DNA from: CALSPH01 sp041690035
GTDB lineage: Bacteria > Bacteroidota > Bacteroidia > NS11-12g > UBA955
DNA length: 64,000 nucleotides
Direction of reading: 5' to 3'
Assembly (NCBI GenBank): GCA_041690035.1
Contig: JBDNFC010000095.1
Location: 1 to 64,000 of the forward strand
Each line of letters opens with the position of its first letter. The first letter of the stretch is position 1. This document shows positions 17,886-30,311 of the stretch, one piece after another. Position numbers and translations under genes: made by a program. The notes below the pieces were generated by a model that saw only the letters and a program-made list of their open reading frames with translations, ran no database searches and had not been told where the DNA came from.

Positions 17886-18929
17886 TTATTTTACTTTTAA
17901 AACTCTACCAATATTTAGCGTTGTAGATTCACTGATTTTATTCAACCTACAAATTTGAGATACTGTAGTATTGTATTTCTTAGCTAAGCCATATAGAGTA
18001 TCTCCTTGCTTTATTTTATGAACCTTTTGTGTGGCTTTTGCAGGCATATTTACTTTTTTTACGGGCACTTTTTTTATTTCCAAAATTGGTTTAACGGCCT
18101 CTTCGTCAGCTGCATCATTTTCATCCTCAAGTTTACTTGTATTTTCAGATTCTTCTAATTGGCTTTCAGGATTAAATGCTTTTGATTTTCCGTCACTGTT
18201 TATAATCAAATAATGTGTTTTAATAATCCCTTTAGAAAAATTAAAAATCAATTCTGGGTTGATTGCTTTGCCCATAAAATGAACTTCGAAGTGCAGATGA
18301 GAGCCAGTAGAATGACCTGTTGTTCCGCCCAAACCAAGTTCTGTTCCATTCTTGATTACATCGCCTGCATTTACAGATAGCTTTGATAAATGCGCATAAA
18401 GTGTTTCCAAACCATTTAAGTGCCTTACAAGCACACAAAACCCATATCCTTTGTATTGTCCAGCATATCTAACTATGCCATCCATTACTGAATATACTTG
18501 ATCTCCAGTTTCTAAATCAATATCTGTGCCTATGTGCATTCTTTTTCCTCTCCATCCAAAATGTGATGTAACTGGATTAAAATTGCAGGGCATGGAATAA
18601 GCAAATGAATCTGGAACCAATAAAATTTTTACACTTCCGCTACCAGGATATTTTGCACTTTTATAAACCATTGGCTTCTCCTCATCCCAAGTATTTAAAT
18701 ATTGATGAAAGGAGTAATTAAAATTACTGTCTGAATCTAAAACTTGCACATTATAAAGGTAATATGCCCCGCCTTCACAGGTAATAAGATGATCTTTACT
18801 TTTCTCAAAACCTGTGCTATCATTATATGCATTAACAGGTATAAATGCAGTAAAGAACAAAATACTTAAGCAACAAGTAATTAAAAGATTTGGAAGTAAA
18901 TTTATTTTTTGATTATTAAATTTTGCCAT
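17886..18929 (-). CDS. Secreted M23 peptidase with C-terminal LysM domain
   Basis: A 347-residue cell-wall endopeptidase. An N-terminal hydrophobic segment (about 12-31) exports it. The LytM/M23 domain carries the zinc ligands in HFGWRGKRMHIGTDID (near 125-140), and the closing GSHLHFEVHF near 208-217. A variable acidic linker leads to the LysM module (about 303-347, with HKIKQGDTLYGLAKKY), which binds peptidoglycan. Such proteins cut peptide crosslinks during growth or division, or activate amidases. All zinc ligands look present, so it is probably active. It lies downstream of the rpoC terminator and has its own promoter box. Confidence 0.92.
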   Translation of the reverse strand: MAKFNNQKINLLPNLLITCCLSILFFTAFIPVNAYNDSTGFEKSKDHLITCEGGAYYLYNVQVLDSDSNFNYSFHQYLNTWDEEKPMVYKSAKYPGSGSVKILLVPDSFAYSMPCNFNPVTSHFGWRGKRMHIGTDIDLETGDQVYSVMDGIVRYAGQYKGYGFCVLVRHLNGLETLYAHLSKLSVNAGDVIKNGTELGLGGTTGHSTGSHLHFEVHFMGKAINPELIFNFSKGIIKTHYLIINSDGKSKAFNPESQLEESENTSKLEDENDAADEEAVKPILEIKKVPVKKVNMPAKATQKVHKIKQGDTLYGLAKKYNTTVSQICRLNKISESTTLNIGRVLKVK

Positions 18930-18942
18930 TTGTTTTATAACA

Positions 18943-18950
18943 CAAAAATA
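18943..18950 (-). promoter_or_regulatory. -7 promoter element TATTTTTG of the M23 peptidase gene
   Basis: Exact TAnnTTTG match on the minus strand, 13 nt before the start codon. Confidence 0.5.
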
Positions 18951-19023
18951 ATGCCGAAAAACATAATTAATTTAAAATCAATGTTTTACATAATTAGACC
19001 GCAATTATTTATTATATTTATGT

Positions 19024-19061
19024 AAAAAAAAAAGCTGCACTATTTATGGCGCAGCTTTTTT
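19024..19061 (-). terminator. Terminator after rpoC
   Basis: On the minus strand AAAAAGCTGC and GCAGCTTTTT form a stem around a 12-nt loop, followed by a long T-run, 16 nt after the rpoC stop. Confidence 0.85.
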
Positions 19062-19076
19062 ATATTTTAATAAAAA

Positions 19077-22000
19077 TTAATTACTATGAGCCACTTGATC
19101 CATTGTTCTTGCCGAATCATTTTTTGTTGCCATTAGTTTTTCATATTCTTCTTTGGAGCCTACAATAATATCTTCCCATTCCCTTAAACCGGTTCCTGCT
19201 GGAATAAGATGGCCTACAATAACATTTTCTTTTAACCCTCTCATATAATCAATTTTCCCGTTTATGGCAGCCTCATTCAATACTTTTGTAGTTTCTTGAA
19301 AAGATGCTGCTGATAAAAATGATTCTGTACTCAATGATGCTTTTGTAATACCTTGTAAAACAGGCGTCATAGTTGCAGGAACAGCATCGCGCACTTCTGC
19401 CAACTCTAAATCTTGACGTTTCAAAACAGAATTTTCCTCTCTCAATTTTCTTAGATTAATAATTTGGCCTGGTTTCAGATTTGCAGAACCTCCAGCAGTT
19501 GTAACAACTTTTTGATCATAAATCCAATCATTTTGCTCTAAAAAATCCCAACGCTCAGCGGCTTCACCTTCTAAGAATTTGGTATCTCCTGGATCTTCAA
19601 TCTGCACTTTCTGCATCATTTGTCTTACAATTACCTCAATATGTTTATCATTTATTTTTACACCTTGCAATCTATATACCTCTTGTATTCCATTCAAGAT
19701 ATACTCTTGCACAGCACTTGGTCCTTGAATTGCAAGAATATCTTTTGGCGTTATTGCTCCATCAGATAATGGATACCCTGCTTTTACATAATCACCATCT
19801 TGCACTAAAATATGTTTTGACAATGCTACCAAGTATCGTTTTACCTCGCCATCTTTAGATTCAATAATTATTTCTCTATTGGCTCTTTTGATACCTCCAT
19901 AAGAAACCACACCATCAATTTCTGCTACTACTGCAGGGTTAGAAGGATTTCTAGCTTCAAATAGCTCTGTTACTCTTGGCAAACCTCCAGTTATATCTCG
20001 CACTTTACCACCCATTCTTGGAATTTTTGCTATAATAGAGCCAATTTTTACTTTTCCACCGTTATTAACATTTATATATGCACCTACAGGTAAGTTAAAC
20101 TCTTTTTCAACCTCTTTGCCTACAATACGGATAATTGGAATTTTAGTTTTATCCTTAGTCTCAATCATGATTTTCTCAGCACGTCCTGTTTGGTCATCAA
20201 GTTCTTCCCTATAGTTAATATTTTCAAGCATATCTTCAAAAGTGATTGTGCCCGCTGTATCAGTTAAAATATATGCGTTAAATGGATCCCATTTACAAAT
20301 CACATCTCCTTTTTTTACTTTATCACCTTCTTCAAAGAACAATTGAGATGCATAAGGCAAATTAGCTGTAAATATTACAGATTTACTTTTAGCATCTACT
20401 ATTCTTACTTCACCACTTCTGCTGGTAATAATAATGGCTTTACCTCTACTATCTGCTGTAAATTCACCATCGGTATCTGCATCAATTGTTTTTACTTGAT
20501 CAAAACTTAAAATTCCATCAAACTTTGCTTCCAATTGACTTTCTGAAGCAATACTAGATGCAGCACCACCCGTGTGAAAAGTTCTTAGTGTTAACTGCGT
20601 TCCTGGCTCTCCAATACTTTGCGCTGCAATTACTCCAACAGATTCTCCAGATTTAACCATAGTTCCTCTAGCTAGGTTTCTACCATAACATTTAGCACAA
20701 ACCCCTCTTTTAGTTTCGCAAGTAAGCACAGACCGTATTTCTACCTCTTCTATGCCTGATTCTTGAATATTGTTTGCAATAATTTCGTCTAGCTCCTGTC
20801 CTGCATAGGCAATTACATCACCAGTGGTTGGATTTAATACGTCATATAAAGCGGTTCTGCCCAATATTCTTTCATATAAATCTTCTACAATTTCATCATT
20901 ATCTTTCAAGGCAGTCATAGAAATGCCACGTAAAGTTCCGCAATCTTCGATACTTATTACCACATCTTGGGCCACATCATGAAGTCTTCTTGTTAAATAA
21001 CCCGCATCTGCAGTTTTCAATGCTGTATCAGCCAAACCTTTTCTCGCACCGTGTGTAGAAATAAAATATTCTAATACACTAAGACCTTCTTTAAAGTTAG
21101 ATAAAATTGGGTTTTCAATAATTTCTCCTGTTCCACCTTTTAAATTCTTCTGTGGTTTTGCCATTAAGCCCCTCATTCCACCAAGTTGTCTAATTTGTTC
21201 CTTAGAACCCCTTGCACCACTGTCCAACATCATATATAATGGATTAAAACCTTGATCATCATTAGCCAATTGCACTAACAAAGTTTCAGAAATTTTACTG
21301 TTTACTTTAGTCCAAACATCTATCACCTGATTGTAACGCTCATTATTGGTTATAAATCCTTCGTTATAATTCTCCCAAATTACCTCCACTTCTTTTCTTG
21401 CACCTTCTACCAATGTTACTTTATCAAAAGGTACATTAACATAACTCATATTAAATGAAATGCCGCCTTTAAATGCATAGTAAAAACCTAAATCTTTGAT
21501 ATCATCAAGAAATTTTGCTGTTTTTGCAATACCACAATCTTTCACCATTTCTGCTATAATATCTCTAAGAGAGCGTTTGGTTAAAGTTTGATTAACAAAG
21601 CCAAACTCTGGTGGCGTAACCTCATTAAAGATTACCCTGCCCACAGAAGTTTCTATTAATTCTGTAACAATCGTATTGTCTTTTTTCCTTATACCTACTT
21701 TTACTTTAATTAAGGCATGTAAATCTGCTTTGCCCTCGTTATAAGCAATAATAACTTCTTCTGGAGAATAAAACACAATACCTTCGCCAGTTACTTTTCT
21801 TTCAGCAGTAGATTTTCTCTGCTTGGTTATGTAGTATAAACCCAACACCATGTCCTGAGATGGCACCGCAATTGGTGAACCATTTGCTGGATTAAGAATA
21901 TTATGGGGTGCTAACATAAGTAATTGCGCTTCTAGCACAGCAGCATTGCTTAATGGAACGTGCACAGCCATTTGATCCCCGTCAAAATCGGCATTAAAAC

Positions 22001-23408
22001 CAGTACATGTTAATGGATGTAATCTAATTGCTTTTCCTTCTACTAATTTTGGTTGAAATGCTTGTATACCTAACCTGTGTAATGTTGGTGCTCTATTCAA
22101 TAATACAGGATGTGCGTATAATATATTTTCTAAAATGTCCCAAATTATTGGATCTTTTTTGTCTACAATTTTCTTAGCAGATTTTACTGTTTTTACAATC
22201 CCTCTTTCTATTAATTTTCTAATTATAAAAGGTTTAAAAAGTTCTGCAGCCATACCTTTAGGAATACCACATTCGTTCAGTTTTAATTTTGGACCTACAA
22301 CTATTACAGAACGACCACTATAATCTACCCTTTTACCAAGTAAATTTTGACGGAATCTTCCTTGTTTTCCTTTAAGCATATCACTTAAAGATTTTAGAGG
22401 TCTATTGCCATCAGATTTTACAGCATTTGCTCTCCTGGTATTGTCTAAAAGTGAATCAACAGATTCTTGCAACATTCTTTTCTCATTTCTAAGAATTACA
22501 TCTGGTGCTTTGATATCCATCAATCTTTTTAATCTATTATTTCTAATAATAACTCTTCTATAAAGATCATTCAAATCTGAGGTCGCAAACCTACCGCCCT
22601 CTAAAGGAACTAAAGGCCTTAATTCTGGCGGAATAACTGGCAATATACGCAGTATCATCCATTCTGGTCTATTTTCTCCTCTGCTTTGAGCATCCCTAAA
22701 ACTTTCAATTACTTTTAGTCTTTTAAGTGCCTCTGCTTTTCTTTGTTGTGAGGTTTCATTTGCGGCTTGGTGTCTTAATTGAAAAGACATTTCGTCTAAA
22801 TCCAATCTAGAAAGCAAATCCCAAAGTGCTTCTGCTCCCATTTTTGCAATAAACTTGTTTGGGTCACTATCATCTAACATTTGATTTTCTTTTGGCAATG
22901 TTTCTACAATGTCCAAATACTCTTCCTCTGTTAAGAAATCAAGGTAATTTACTTCCCCCTCTTTGATACCTGTTTGGATTACTATAAATCTTTCATAATA
23001 TACAATCATTTCTAATTTCTTAGAAGGAACGCCTATCATATAGCCAATCTTATTTGGCAAAGATTTAAAATACCATATATGGGCAACCGGCACCACCAAA
23101 TTGATATGCCCCATGCGCTCTCTTCTAACTTTTTTCTCAGTCACTTCTACCCCACACCTGTCGCACACAATACCTTTATACCTTATTCTTTTATATTTTC
23201 CACAATGACATTCATAATCTTTAGTAGGCCCAAAAATACGCTCACAAAATAAGCCTCCCATTTCTGGTTTAAAAGAACGATAGTTTATTGTTTCTGGTTT
23301 AATTACCTCTCCATGACTTCTTTGTAAAATAATTTCTGGAGAAGATAAACTTATTCTTACTGTTGTAAAATTGCTTTTTAATTTTGGATTCTTTTTTGCT
23401 AATTGCAT
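19077..23408 (-). CDS. rpoC: RNA polymerase subunit beta-prime
   Basis: A 1443-residue catalytic subunit. The N-terminal zinc site [20 protein letters not shown] is near residues 60-80, the Mg-binding active-site motif [16 protein letters not shown] near 473, and the second zinc site [15 protein letters not shown] near 893. The C-terminal region after about 1000 has the domain insert usual for the phylum. ATG 23408 is chosen because it leaves 7 nt to the rpoB stop; a TTG at 23423 would overlap rpoB. It is the last gene of the L11-rpoBC block. Confidence 0.97.
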   Translation of the reverse strand: MQLAKKNPKLKSNFTTVRISLSSPEIILQRSHGEVIKPETINYRSFKPEMGGLFCERIFGPTKDYECHCGKYKRIRYKGIVCDRCGVEVTEKKVRRERMGHINLVVPVAHIWYFKSLPNKIGYMIGVPSKKLEMIVYYERFIVIQTGIKEGEVNYLDFLTEEEYLDIVETLPKENQMLDDSDPNKFIAKMGAEALWDLLSRLDLDEMSFQLRHQAANETSQQRKAEALKRLKVIESFRDAQSRGENRPEWMILRILPVIPPELRPLVPLEGGRFATSDLNDLYRRVIIRNNRLKRLMDIKAPDVILRNEKRMLQESVDSLLDNTRRANAVKSDGNRPLKSLSDMLKGKQGRFRQNLLGKRVDYSGRSVIVVGPKLKLNECGIPKGMAAELFKPFIIRKLIERGIVKTVKSAKKIVDKKDPIIWDILENILYAHPVLLNRAPTLHRLGIQAFQPKLVEGKAIRLHPLTCTGFNADFDGDQMAVHVPLSNAAVLEAQLLMLAPHNILNPANGSPIAVPSQDMVLGLYYITKQRKSTAERKVTGEGIVFYSPEEVIIAYNEGKADLHALIKVKVGIRKKDNTIVTELIETSVGRVIFNEVTPPEFGFVNQTLTKRSLRDIIAEMVKDCGIAKTAKFLDDIKDLGFYYAFKGGISFNMSYVNVPFDKVTLVEGARKEVEVIWENYNEGFITNNERYNQVIDVWTKVNSKISETLLVQLANDDQGFNPLYMMLDSGARGSKEQIRQLGGMRGLMAKPQKNLKGGTGEIIENPILSNFKEGLSVLEYFISTHGARKGLADTALKTADAGYLTRRLHDVAQDVVISIEDCGTLRGISMTALKDNDEIVEDLYERILGRTALYDVLNPTTGDVIAYAGQELDEIIANNIQESGIEEVEIRSVLTCETKRGVCAKCYGRNLARGTMVKSGESVGVIAAQSIGEPGTQLTLRTFHTGGAASSIASESQLEAKFDGILSFDQVKTIDADTDGEFTADSRGKAIIITSRSGEVRIVDAKSKSVIFTANLPYASQLFFEEGDKVKKGDVICKWDPFNAYILTDTAGTITFEDMLENINYREELDDQTGRAEKIMIETKDKTKIPIIRIVGKEVEKEFNLPVGAYINVNNGGKVKIGSIIAKIPRMGGKVRDITGGLPRVTELFEARNPSNPAVVAEIDGVVSYGGIKRANREIIIESKDGEVKRYLVALSKHILVQDGDYVKAGYPLSDGAITPKDILAIQGPSAVQEYILNGIQEVYRLQGVKINDKHIEVIVRQMMQKVQIEDPGDTKFLEGEAAERWDFLEQNDWIYDQKVVTTAGGSANLKPGQIINLRKLREENSVLKRQDLELAEVRDAVPATMTPVLQGITKASLSTESFLSAASFQETTKVLNEAAINGKIDYMRGLKENVIVGHLIPAGTGLREWEDIIVGSKEEYEKLMATKNDSARTMDQVAHSN

Positions 23409-23415
23409 GTTTTTT

Positions 23416-26400
23416 TTATTCAAATGTCATTTCTAAACCTAGACCTCTTAACTCGTGTACCAATACATTAAAGGATTCTGGAATTCCAAATGTTCCAATA
23501 TTTTCACCTTTTACTATATTTTCGTATGTTTTTGCCCTACCCACAATATCATCAGACTTAATGGTAAGTATTTCTCTTAAAATATTGGCAGCGCCAAATG
23601 CTTCAAGTGCCCAAACCTCCATTTCACCAAAACGTTGACCTCCAAACTGTGCCTTACCGCCTAAAGGTTGTTGTGTAATTAATGAGTATGGCCCAATAGA
23701 ACGTGCATGCATTTTATCATCTACCAAGTGACCCAACTTTAACATATAAATAATACCTACTGTTGTGGCTTGATCAAACCTTTGGCCACTTAGACCATCA
23801 TAGAGGTATACTTGTCCATTAAGAGGCACATTTGCTTTTTTAGTATAATTATCAATATCTAATTGGGTTGCTCCATCAAAAATTGGTGTTGCAAACTTAA
23901 CTCCTAAATTTTTTCCTGCCCATCCCAGAACTGTTTCAAAAATTTGACCCAAATTCATCCTAGAAGGCACGCCAAGTGGATTTAGTACGATGTCAACAGG
24001 TGTTCCATCTTCCAAAAATGGCATATCTTCTTCTCTAACGATTCTAGCAACAATACCTTTATTTCCATGTCTCCCCGCCATTTTGTCACCCACTTTCAAT
24101 TTTCTTTTGTGGGCTACATATACTTTTGCAAGTTTCAAAATTCCTGTTGGCAATTCATCACCTACTGTTACCGCATATTGATCTCTTTTAAAACGAGTAG
24201 TTATTTCATTATAAGCAAATGTGTAATGCTTTAATATTTTTACGATTAAAAGATTTTTATCTTTGTCAGTAGTCCAATTATCAAAATTTATTTGCGTAAA
24301 ATCTAAGGATGAAATATTTTTCTGTGTAAATTTTGTTCCCTTAGGGATTAATTCTTCACCAAAATTATTAACTACACCTTGAGATGTTTTTCCATTAGTT
24401 ATATCAAATAATTTTTGAAGTAAGTATGATCTAAGTTTATCAACTTCTTTATTATACTCATTCTCTAGCAAGGTTGCCTTAGCCTTATCCTCTACCTTTG
24501 CTGATTTTTCCTTTTTAACACGTTGAAACAACTTTTTGTCTATTACCACACCTTCAGAAGATGGTGAAGCCTTTAATGAAGCATCTTTTACATCACCCGC
24601 TTTATCTCCAAAAATTGCCCTCAACAATTTTTCTTCTGGAGAAGGCTCCGTTTCTCCCTTAGGAGTAATTTTACCTATAAGTATATCGCCTTCCTTAATG
24701 TTTGTGCCAACTCTAATTAAACCATTTTCATCCAAATTTTTAGTTGCTTCTTCACTCACATTAGGAATATCATTTGTTAGCTCTTCCTCGCCTCTTTTTG
24801 TTTCTCTTACCTCTAAATCATACTCAGTAATGTGTATTGAAGTAAACCAATCATCTTTAACTACTTTTTCTGATATAACAATTGCATCTTCAAAATTATA
24901 CCCTTGCCAAGGCATAAAAGCTACCATCAGGTTTCTACCAAGTGCTAGTTCTCCACCTTCTGTGGCATAGCCTTCACATAATATATCTCCTTTTCTAACT
25001 TTTTGTCCTTTTACTACAATTGGTTTTAGATTTACACATGTATTTTGATTTGTTCGTTTAAACTTAAGCAAAGGATATGATTTAACATTCCCGGTAAAAG
25101 ATATCAAATCTTGCTCTTCTGTAAAATTATACTTAATTCTAATTTCTTGAGCATCAACATAATCTATAGTTCCATCATCCTCTGCAATAATTAGAGTTCT
25201 AGAATCTCTTGCTATCTGACTTTCGAGGCCTGTGCCAACTATAGGTGAATCTGGCTTTATTAAAGGAACAGCCTGACGTTGCATATTCGAACCCATCAAT
25301 GCCCTATTAGCATCATCATGCTCCAAAAACGGTATTAATGATGCTGCAATAGATACAATTTGATTAGGCGCCACATCCATATAATCTACTTTATCAGGGC
25401 TCACAATAGGAAAATCGCCTTCATATCTAGATTTTACTTCTTTTACTTCAAACTCTCCGGTGGAAGTGATTTTTGCATTTGCTTGCGCAATTACTTTTCC
25501 ATCTTCTTCTTCAGCACTAAGGTAAATAATTTCATCAGTTTGTAGTTTTCCTTCAACCACCCTTCGATAAGGTGTTTCAATAAATCCTAAATTATTAATT
25601 TTTGCGTGAACACACAAAGAAGATATCAAACCAATATTTGGCCCTTCAGGTGTTTCAATAGTACAAAGTCTACCATAATGGGTATAATGCACATCTCTTA
25701 CTTCAAAACCAGCACGCTCCCTTGATAAACCACCAGGTCCTAGCGCGCTCATTCTTCTTTTATGTGTAATCTCTGCCAACGGATTTGTTTGATCCATGAA
25801 CTGAGAAAGTTGATTAGTACCAAAGAAAGAATTAATAACAGAAGAAAGTGTTCTTGCATTAATTAAATCTGTAGGGGTAAACACCTCATTATCTCTAATG
25901 TTCATGCGCTCTCTTATTGTTCTTGCCATCCTAGACAAACCCACTCCAAATTGGGCATAAAGTTGCTCACCTACCGTTCTAACCCTTCTATTGCTCAAGT
26001 GGTCAATATCATCAACATCAGCTCTAGAGTTAGAAAGTTCAATCAAATATTTTATAATAGAAATAATATCAGTGTTGGTTAAAACTCTAGTCGCATTAGA
26101 CTCAGATAGATTTAACTTCTTATTGATTCTATATCTCCCTACTTCACCCAAATCATATCGTTTGTCCGAGAAAAATAGACGCTCAATGATACCGCGTGCA
26201 GTTTCTTCATCTGGTGGATCAGTATTACGCAACTGCCTATAAATATGCTCAACTGCTTCTTTACCATTATTAGAGGTATCTTTTTGTAAAGTATTATGAA
26301 TAATTGCATAATCATTTTTATCATCACTTTCTTTATTGATAATAACAGTTTTAACACCAGAATCAATAATTAATTCAATATGGTCATTTACTAAAATGGT

Positions 26401-27225
26401 ATCACGGTCAATAATTACCTCGTTTCTTTCGATAGAAACAACCTCTCCTGTATCCTCATCAACGAAGTCTTCTATCCAAGTGCGCAATACACGTGCTACA
26501 AGCCTTCTTCCAACTACTTTTTTAAGTCCAGCTTTACTAACTTTTATCTCTTCAGCCAAACCGAAAATATTCAAAATATCTTTATCACTTTCAAAGCCAA
26601 TTGCCCTGAATAAAGTAGTTACTGGAAACTTCTTTTTACGATCTATGTAGGCATACATTACGTTATTAACGTCTGTAGCAAATTCTATCCAAGAACCTTT
26701 AAAAGGTATTATTCTAGCAGAATATAATTTTGTTCCATTGGTGTGATATGATTGACCAAAAAACACACCTGGAGACCTATGCAATTGGGATACTATAACC
26801 CTTTCTGCACCATTTATTATAAAAGTTCCGCTTGGCGACATGTAAGGTATTGAACCTAAATATACGTCTTGTATAATGGTTTTAAAATCTTCGTGATCTT
26901 CGTCATTACAAGATAATCTAAGCTTAGCTTTTAAAGGCACTGCATAAGTCAAACCTCTTTCTATGCACTCATTAATTGTATATCTTGGAGGATCAACAAA
27001 ATAGTCTAAAAATTCGAGGTTAAATATATTTCTAGAATCATTTATTGGAAAATTTTCTTGAAACACTTTAAAAAGACCTTCGTTACCACGTTCGTCTGCA
27101 GGTGTTTCCAATTGAAAGAATTCTTGAAATGAGGCCAATTGTACTTCCAGAAAATCTGGATAATCAAGTACTTTATCGATTGAGGCAAAACTTATTCTGC
27201 CTTCTTGATGATTTGTTTTTGTCAA
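23416..27225 (-). CDS. rpoB: RNA polymerase subunit beta
   Basis: A 1269-residue subunit that forms most of the active-site cleft and the rifampicin pocket. The Rif region around [19 protein letters not shown] is intact with wild-type-like residues (QLSQFMDQ, then [19 protein letters not shown]). The C-terminal [14 protein letters not shown] and [21 protein letters not shown] motifs are present. The only suitable start is TTG at 27225, which fits the N-terminal length of relatives. Two hairpins lie just upstream. Confidence 0.97.
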   Translation of the reverse strand: MTKTNHQEGRISFASIDKVLDYPDFLEVQLASFQEFFQLETPADERGNEGLFKVFQENFPINDSRNIFNLEFLDYFVDPPRYTINECIERGLTYAVPLKAKLRLSCNDEDHEDFKTIIQDVYLGSIPYMSPSGTFIINGAERVIVSQLHRSPGVFFGQSYHTNGTKLYSARIIPFKGSWIEFATDVNNVMYAYIDRKKKFPVTTLFRAIGFESDKDILNIFGLAEEIKVSKAGLKKVVGRRLVARVLRTWIEDFVDEDTGEVVSIERNEVIIDRDTILVNDHIELIIDSGVKTVIINKESDDKNDYAIIHNTLQKDTSNNGKEAVEHIYRQLRNTDPPDEETARGIIERLFFSDKRYDLGEVGRYRINKKLNLSESNATRVLTNTDIISIIKYLIELSNSRADVDDIDHLSNRRVRTVGEQLYAQFGVGLSRMARTIRERMNIRDNEVFTPTDLINARTLSSVINSFFGTNQLSQFMDQTNPLAEITHKRRMSALGPGGLSRERAGFEVRDVHYTHYGRLCTIETPEGPNIGLISSLCVHAKINNLGFIETPYRRVVEGKLQTDEIIYLSAEEEDGKVIAQANAKITSTGEFEVKEVKSRYEGDFPIVSPDKVDYMDVAPNQIVSIAASLIPFLEHDDANRALMGSNMQRQAVPLIKPDSPIVGTGLESQIARDSRTLIIAEDDGTIDYVDAQEIRIKYNFTEEQDLISFTGNVKSYPLLKFKRTNQNTCVNLKPIVVKGQKVRKGDILCEGYATEGGELALGRNLMVAFMPWQGYNFEDAIVISEKVVKDDWFTSIHITEYDLEVRETKRGEEELTNDIPNVSEEATKNLDENGLIRVGTNIKEGDILIGKITPKGETEPSPEEKLLRAIFGDKAGDVKDASLKASPSSEGVVIDKKLFQRVKKEKSAKVEDKAKATLLENEYNKEVDKLRSYLLQKLFDITNGKTSQGVVNNFGEELIPKGTKFTQKNISSLDFTQINFDNWTTDKDKNLLIVKILKHYTFAYNEITTRFKRDQYAVTVGDELPTGILKLAKVYVAHKRKLKVGDKMAGRHGNKGIVARIVREEDMPFLEDGTPVDIVLNPLGVPSRMNLGQIFETVLGWAGKNLGVKFATPIFDGATQLDIDNYTKKANVPLNGQVYLYDGLSGQRFDQATTVGIIYMLKLGHLVDDKMHARSIGPYSLITQQPLGGKAQFGGQRFGEMEVWALEAFGAANILREILTIKSDDIVGRAKTYENIVKGENIGTFGIPESFNVLVHELRGLGLEMTFE

Positions 27226-27264
27226 GTTTGTTTTTTTTTAGGTTAATAAATAATTTAAAAAATA

Positions 27265-27318
27265 CTTGTATATTTATACAAGCAGAAAAAGACCCACGAT
27301 ATTAATCGGGGTCTTTTT
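27265..27318 (-). terminator. Tandem hairpins between rplL and rpoB (attenuator candidate)
   Basis: On the minus strand the first hairpin (27318-27286) pairs AAAAAGACCC with GGGTCTTTTT. The second (27282-27265) pairs CTTGTAT with ATACAAG around a four-base loop and is followed by TATTTTTT. Both lie in the 112-nt gap between the rplL stop and the rpoB start. Partial termination here would yield more ribosomal protein than polymerase mRNA, as known at the same place in E. coli; the functional claim is by analogy. Confidence 0.7.
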
Positions 27319-27337
27319 AGCTAATTTTGAAGTTTGG

Positions 27338-27712
27338 TTACCTAAGTTCAACTTCGGCTCCAGCCTCTGTCAACTTAGCTTTCATAGCTTCTGCTTCATC
27401 TTTAGAAATATTTTCTTTTAGATTAGAAGGAGCGCTATCTACTAAATCTTTTGCTTCTTTCAAACCAAGTCCTGTTAAGTCTTTTACAACTTTAACAACA
27501 TTTAGTTTAGATGCTCCAGAACTTTTTAGGTGTACTGTAAACTCAGTTTTTTCTTCAGCAGCTTCAGCAGCAGGGGCAGCGCCAGCAGCTACAGCAACAG
27601 CAGCAGCAGCAGGCTCAATGCCATACTCATCCTTTAGGATAGCAGCCAATTCATTTACATCTTTAACTGTTAAGTTTACTAATTCTTCCGCGATTTTTTT
27701 AATGTCAGCCAT
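27338..27712 (-). CDS. rplL: Ribosomal protein L7/L12
   Basis: A 124-residue stalk protein present in several copies per ribosome; it recruits elongation and initiation factors. An N-terminal dimerisation helix pair ([21 protein letters not shown]), an Ala/Glu hinge near residues 38-52 and the C-terminal factor-binding domain ([20 protein letters not shown]) are all present. It lies 22 nt after rplJ, its complex partner. Confidence 0.98.
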   Translation of the reverse strand: MADIKKIAEELVNLTVKDVNELAAILKDEYGIEPAAAAVAVAAGAAPAAEAAEEKTEFTVHLKSSGASKLNVVKVVKDLTGLGLKEAKDLVDSAPSNLKENISKDEAEAMKAKLTEAGAEVELR

Positions 27713-27734
27713 TTTTTTTAAATTTTTTTATTTG

Positions 27735-28256
27735 TTAATTATTTTTGTCTTGTAATGTTTTGATTAAACCACCTATAGTGTTTTTACCAGAAAGTAATGC
27801 TGAAAGCACGTTCTTAGCAGGAGATTGCAACAATCCAACTATTTCGCCTACTAACTCATCTCTAGATTTTAGCAGAGTTAATGCTTCTAAGTTGTTATCT
27901 CCAATGAACACATCACTATCTATATACGCAGCCTTTAGCTGTGGTTTATCCGTTTTTTTTCTGAAAGCCTTTATTGTTAATGCAGGTGCTTTCATATTTT
28001 CTGAAAATAATACTGCAGAATTTCCTATCAATGCAGGAAACATTTCTGAGTAATCTTTGTCTGAGGCTTCCATTGCACGTTTGATAAAAGTATTTTTTAT
28101 CACTTGCATTTCTACACCATTTTTAAAGAATTCTCTTCTTAATTTATTAGTATTAGCAGCACTCAATCCTGATGAGTCTGTTATATATATATTGCTAGTA
28201 GCGTTTAATTTAGCCACTAAACTATTTATAATTTCGTTTTTTTCTTCTCTTTTCAT
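27735..28256 (-). CDS. rplJ: Ribosomal protein L10
   Basis: A 173-residue base of the ribosomal stalk that binds 23S rRNA and L7/L12 dimers. The N-terminal rRNA-binding domain (residues 1-130, with YITDSSGLSAANTNKLRR) and the C-terminal L12-binding helix (LLSGKNTIGGLIKTLQ) are recognisable. It lies between rplA (14-nt gap) and rplL. L10 usually represses its own operon by binding the leader; I could not identify the site. Confidence 0.96.
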   Translation of the reverse strand: MKREEKNEIINSLVAKLNATSNIYITDSSGLSAANTNKLRREFFKNGVEMQVIKNTFIKRAMEASDKDYSEMFPALIGNSAVLFSENMKAPALTIKAFRKKTDKPQLKAAYIDSDVFIGDNNLEALTLLKSRDELVGEIVGLLQSPAKNVLSALLSGKNTIGGLIKTLQDKNN

Positions 28257-28270
28257 TTCTTAAAATTTTC

Positions 28271-28966
28271 TTAGATTCCGGGTACTGATTTAGGGTCAAT
28301 TTTTATGCCTGGACTCATTGTAGAAGACATACTTATTGATTTAAAATAGGTGCCTTTAGAAGAGGATGGCTTTAATTTAAATAGGGTAGAGATAAGCTCT
28401 ATTGCATTTTCAGATAATTTGGTTGGTTCAAAAGAACGTTTTCCAATAGAGGAATGAATTATGCCAGTTTTATCTACTTTAAAATCTATTTTACCTGCCT
28501 TAACCTCTGTTACAGCTTTTCCGATATCTGTGGTTACTGTACCCGATTTGGGGTTAGGCATTAAATTTCTAGGCCCTAAAATCTTACCCAATCTACCCAA
28601 TTTAGCCATTACAGCTGGCATAGTTATTATTACATCAATATCTGTCCACCCTTTGGCTATTTTATCAATATATTCGTCTAATCCTACATGATCAGCTCCA
28701 GCTGCTCTAGCTTCCTCTTCTTTATCAGGAGTGCAAAGCACTAGCACATTTACTGTTTTACCTGTTCCATGTGGTAAGGTAGCAACTCCCCTAACCATTT
28801 GATTTGCTTGTCTTGGGTCTACACCTAATCTTACATCGATATCAATAGAAGCATCAAAATTTTCTGTACTAATTTCTTTAACTAATTTAGAAGCTTCTTC
28901 TAAACTATATAACTTAGTTTTATCAACCTTATTTAATATCGCTTTTCGTTTCTTTGGAATTTTCAT
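28271..28966 (-). CDS. rplA: Ribosomal protein L1
   Basis: A 231-residue protein that moves deacylated tRNA out of the E site and often represses its own mRNA. Signature segments are [33 protein letters not shown] in two parts (near residues 23-56), LPHGTGKT near 64 and [17 protein letters not shown] near 129-145. It follows rplK by 7 nt, the standard L11-L1 pair. Confidence 0.98.
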   Translation of the reverse strand: MKIPKKRKAILNKVDKTKLYSLEEASKLVKEISTENFDASIDIDVRLGVDPRQANQMVRGVATLPHGTGKTVNVLVLCTPDKEEEARAAGADHVGLDEYIDKIAKGWTDIDVIITMPAVMAKLGRLGKILGPRNLMPNPKSGTVTTDIGKAVTEVKAGKIDFKVDKTGIIHSSIGKRSFEPTKLSENAIELISTLFKLKPSSSKGTYFKSISMSSTMSPGIKIDPKSVPGI

Positions 28967-28973
28967 TTGATTT

Positions 28974-29417
28974 TTAAATATTAGTTGGTTTTGTACCTGT
29001 AATGTTTATGCCCATACTTCTTGCAGTGCCTGCCACCATGCTCATTGCAGATGCTAAAGAAAAGCAATTTAAATCTGGCATTTTGTCTTCAGCAATTTTT
29101 TGCACTTGCTCCCAAGTAACTTTTGCCACTTTTTTTCTGTTAGGCTCTTCAGAGCCTTTTTTAATTTTTGTTACCTCAATAAGTTGAGCTGCAACTGGCG
29201 GTGTTTTGATAACAAACTCGAAAGATTTATCAGCAAAATAAGTGATTAAAACAGGCAATATTTTGCCTGGTTTGTCTTGTGTTCTGGCATTAAATTGTTT
29301 ACAAAATTCAACAATGTTAAGCCCTTTTGAGCCTAAGGCGGGTCCAATCGGTGGAGCCGGATTTGCTGCACCTCCCTTTACCTGTAATTTTAAAAATCCT
29401 TGTGGTTCTTTAGCCAT
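28974..29417 (-). CDS. rplK: Ribosomal protein L11
   Basis: A 147-residue GTPase-centre protein needed for factor binding and for RelA sensing. The N-terminal [21 protein letters not shown] and the C-terminal rRNA-binding part ending [13 protein letters not shown] are intact. The proline-rich thiostrepton-contact stretch is normal. It follows nusG by 4 nt. Confidence 0.98.
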   Translation of the reverse strand: MAKEPQGFLKLQVKGGAANPAPPIGPALGSKGLNIVEFCKQFNARTQDKPGKILPVLITYFADKSFEFVIKTPPVAAQLIEVTKIKKGSEEPNRKKVAKVTWEQVQKIAEDKMPDLNCFSLASAMSMVAGTARSMGINITGTKPTNI

Positions 29418-29421
29418 TTTT

Positions 29422-29967
29422 TTATTCTTTTTCTACTTGTATATAATTAAGTTCTAATGGCGTTCTTCTTCCAAAGATTTTCACCATTACTTTTAATTTC
29501 TTTTTTTCAGCATTTACTTCTTCAATTACACCACTGAATCCATTAAATGGTCCATCAGTAACTTTAATGTATTCTCCAATCATAAAATGATCTGTGCTAA
29601 CTGCATCTGAACCTGAATTTGCATCAACTGTTCCCAAAATCCTGCTAACCTCTGATGGCCGCAATGGAATAGCTTCTCCCTTTACCCCCAAAAATCCAAC
29701 AATTCCGTTGATGGACTTAATTGTAGGAGCTACCTCTCCAACCAAATTTGCATTGATTAGGATATAACCCGGGAAAGCATTAGCTTCTTTTACTATTTTC
29801 TTGCCGTCTTTTACTTGGTAACGTTTTTCAGTAGGAATCAAAATCTGAGGCACAAAACTACTCAAGTTAGCGCGTTCAAGCTCCACCTCAATGTAAGATT
29901 TCACCTTCTTCTCCTGTCCACTTATCGCGCGGACTACATACCACTTAAACTCTTGTTCTGTTGCCAT
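29422..29967 (-). CDS. nusG: Transcription antitermination/elongation factor NusG
   Basis: A 181-residue factor that binds RNA polymerase and couples it to ribosomes or Rho. The NGN domain starts with [20 protein letters not shown], and the KOW domain follows near residue 128 ([21 protein letters not shown]). Order secE-nusG-rplK is the widespread one. It is 12 nt after secE. Confidence 0.97.
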   Translation of the reverse strand: MATEQEFKWYVVRAISGQEKKVKSYIEVELERANLSSFVPQILIPTEKRYQVKDGKKIVKEANAFPGYILINANLVGEVAPTIKSINGIVGFLGVKGEAIPLRPSEVSRILGTVDANSGSDAVSTDHFMIGEYIKVTDGPFNGFSGVIEEVNAEKKKLKVMVKIFGRRTPLELNYIQVEKE

Positions 29968-29979
29968 TGTTGTATTGTG

Positions 29980-30180
29980 TTAAAACCTAATTTCTCTTAG
30001 ATAATTGCCTATGGTAAAATCCAAGCTCTTATCCATAACAAGAATTACTATTGCAAAAATTATTGTTGCTATAATAGTAACCCAAGTGCTTTCCAACAAC
30101 TCTGACCATGTGGGCCAACTTACCTTGTGTACCAATTCATCGTATGAACTATTCCAAGAATCTTTTATTTTTTTAAACAT
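29980..30180 (-). CDS. secE: Preprotein translocase subunit SecE
   Basis: A 66-residue single-span form of the SecYEG subunit. The amphipathic helix (ELVHKVSWPTWSELLEST) precedes one membrane helix (WVTIIATIIFAIVILVMD, about residues 29-47). ATG 30180 is used because an upstream in-frame ATG (30225) would extend into the flank of tRNA-Trp. Single-span SecE is normal outside Gammaproteobacteria. Confidence 0.95.
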   Translation of the reverse strand: MFKKIKDSWNSSYDELVHKVSWPTWSELLESTWVTIIATIIFAIVILVMDKSLDFTIGNYLREIRF

Positions 30181-30195
30181 ATTTTTAATGTCTTG

Positions 30196-30266
30196 CAGGG
30201 ATACTAGGATTCGAACCCAGATCAAAGGTTTTGGAGACCTCTATTCTACCATTGAACTATATCCCT
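30196..30266 (-). tRNA. tRNA-Trp (anticodon CCA)
   Basis: Minus-strand cloverleaf: acceptor AGGGATA / TATCCCT, anticodon loop CTCCAAA (CCA, codon UGG), T arm GGGTTCGAATCC. It lies between tuf and secE and is probably cut out of the joint transcript. CCA is not encoded. Confidence 0.95.
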
Positions 30267-30311
30267 ATAGTGCACAGCATAGTTATTATACTAGCTATAC
30301 AATATTTATTT

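Noticed and set aside
18241..18438. Overlapping minus-strand frame inside the M23 peptidase gene
   Set aside because: Alternative frame of a well-supported gene with intact zinc motifs.
27327..27755. 142-codon plus-strand frame opposite rplL
   Set aside because: It is the antisense of the Ala-rich rplL hinge; low-complexity composition and no motif.
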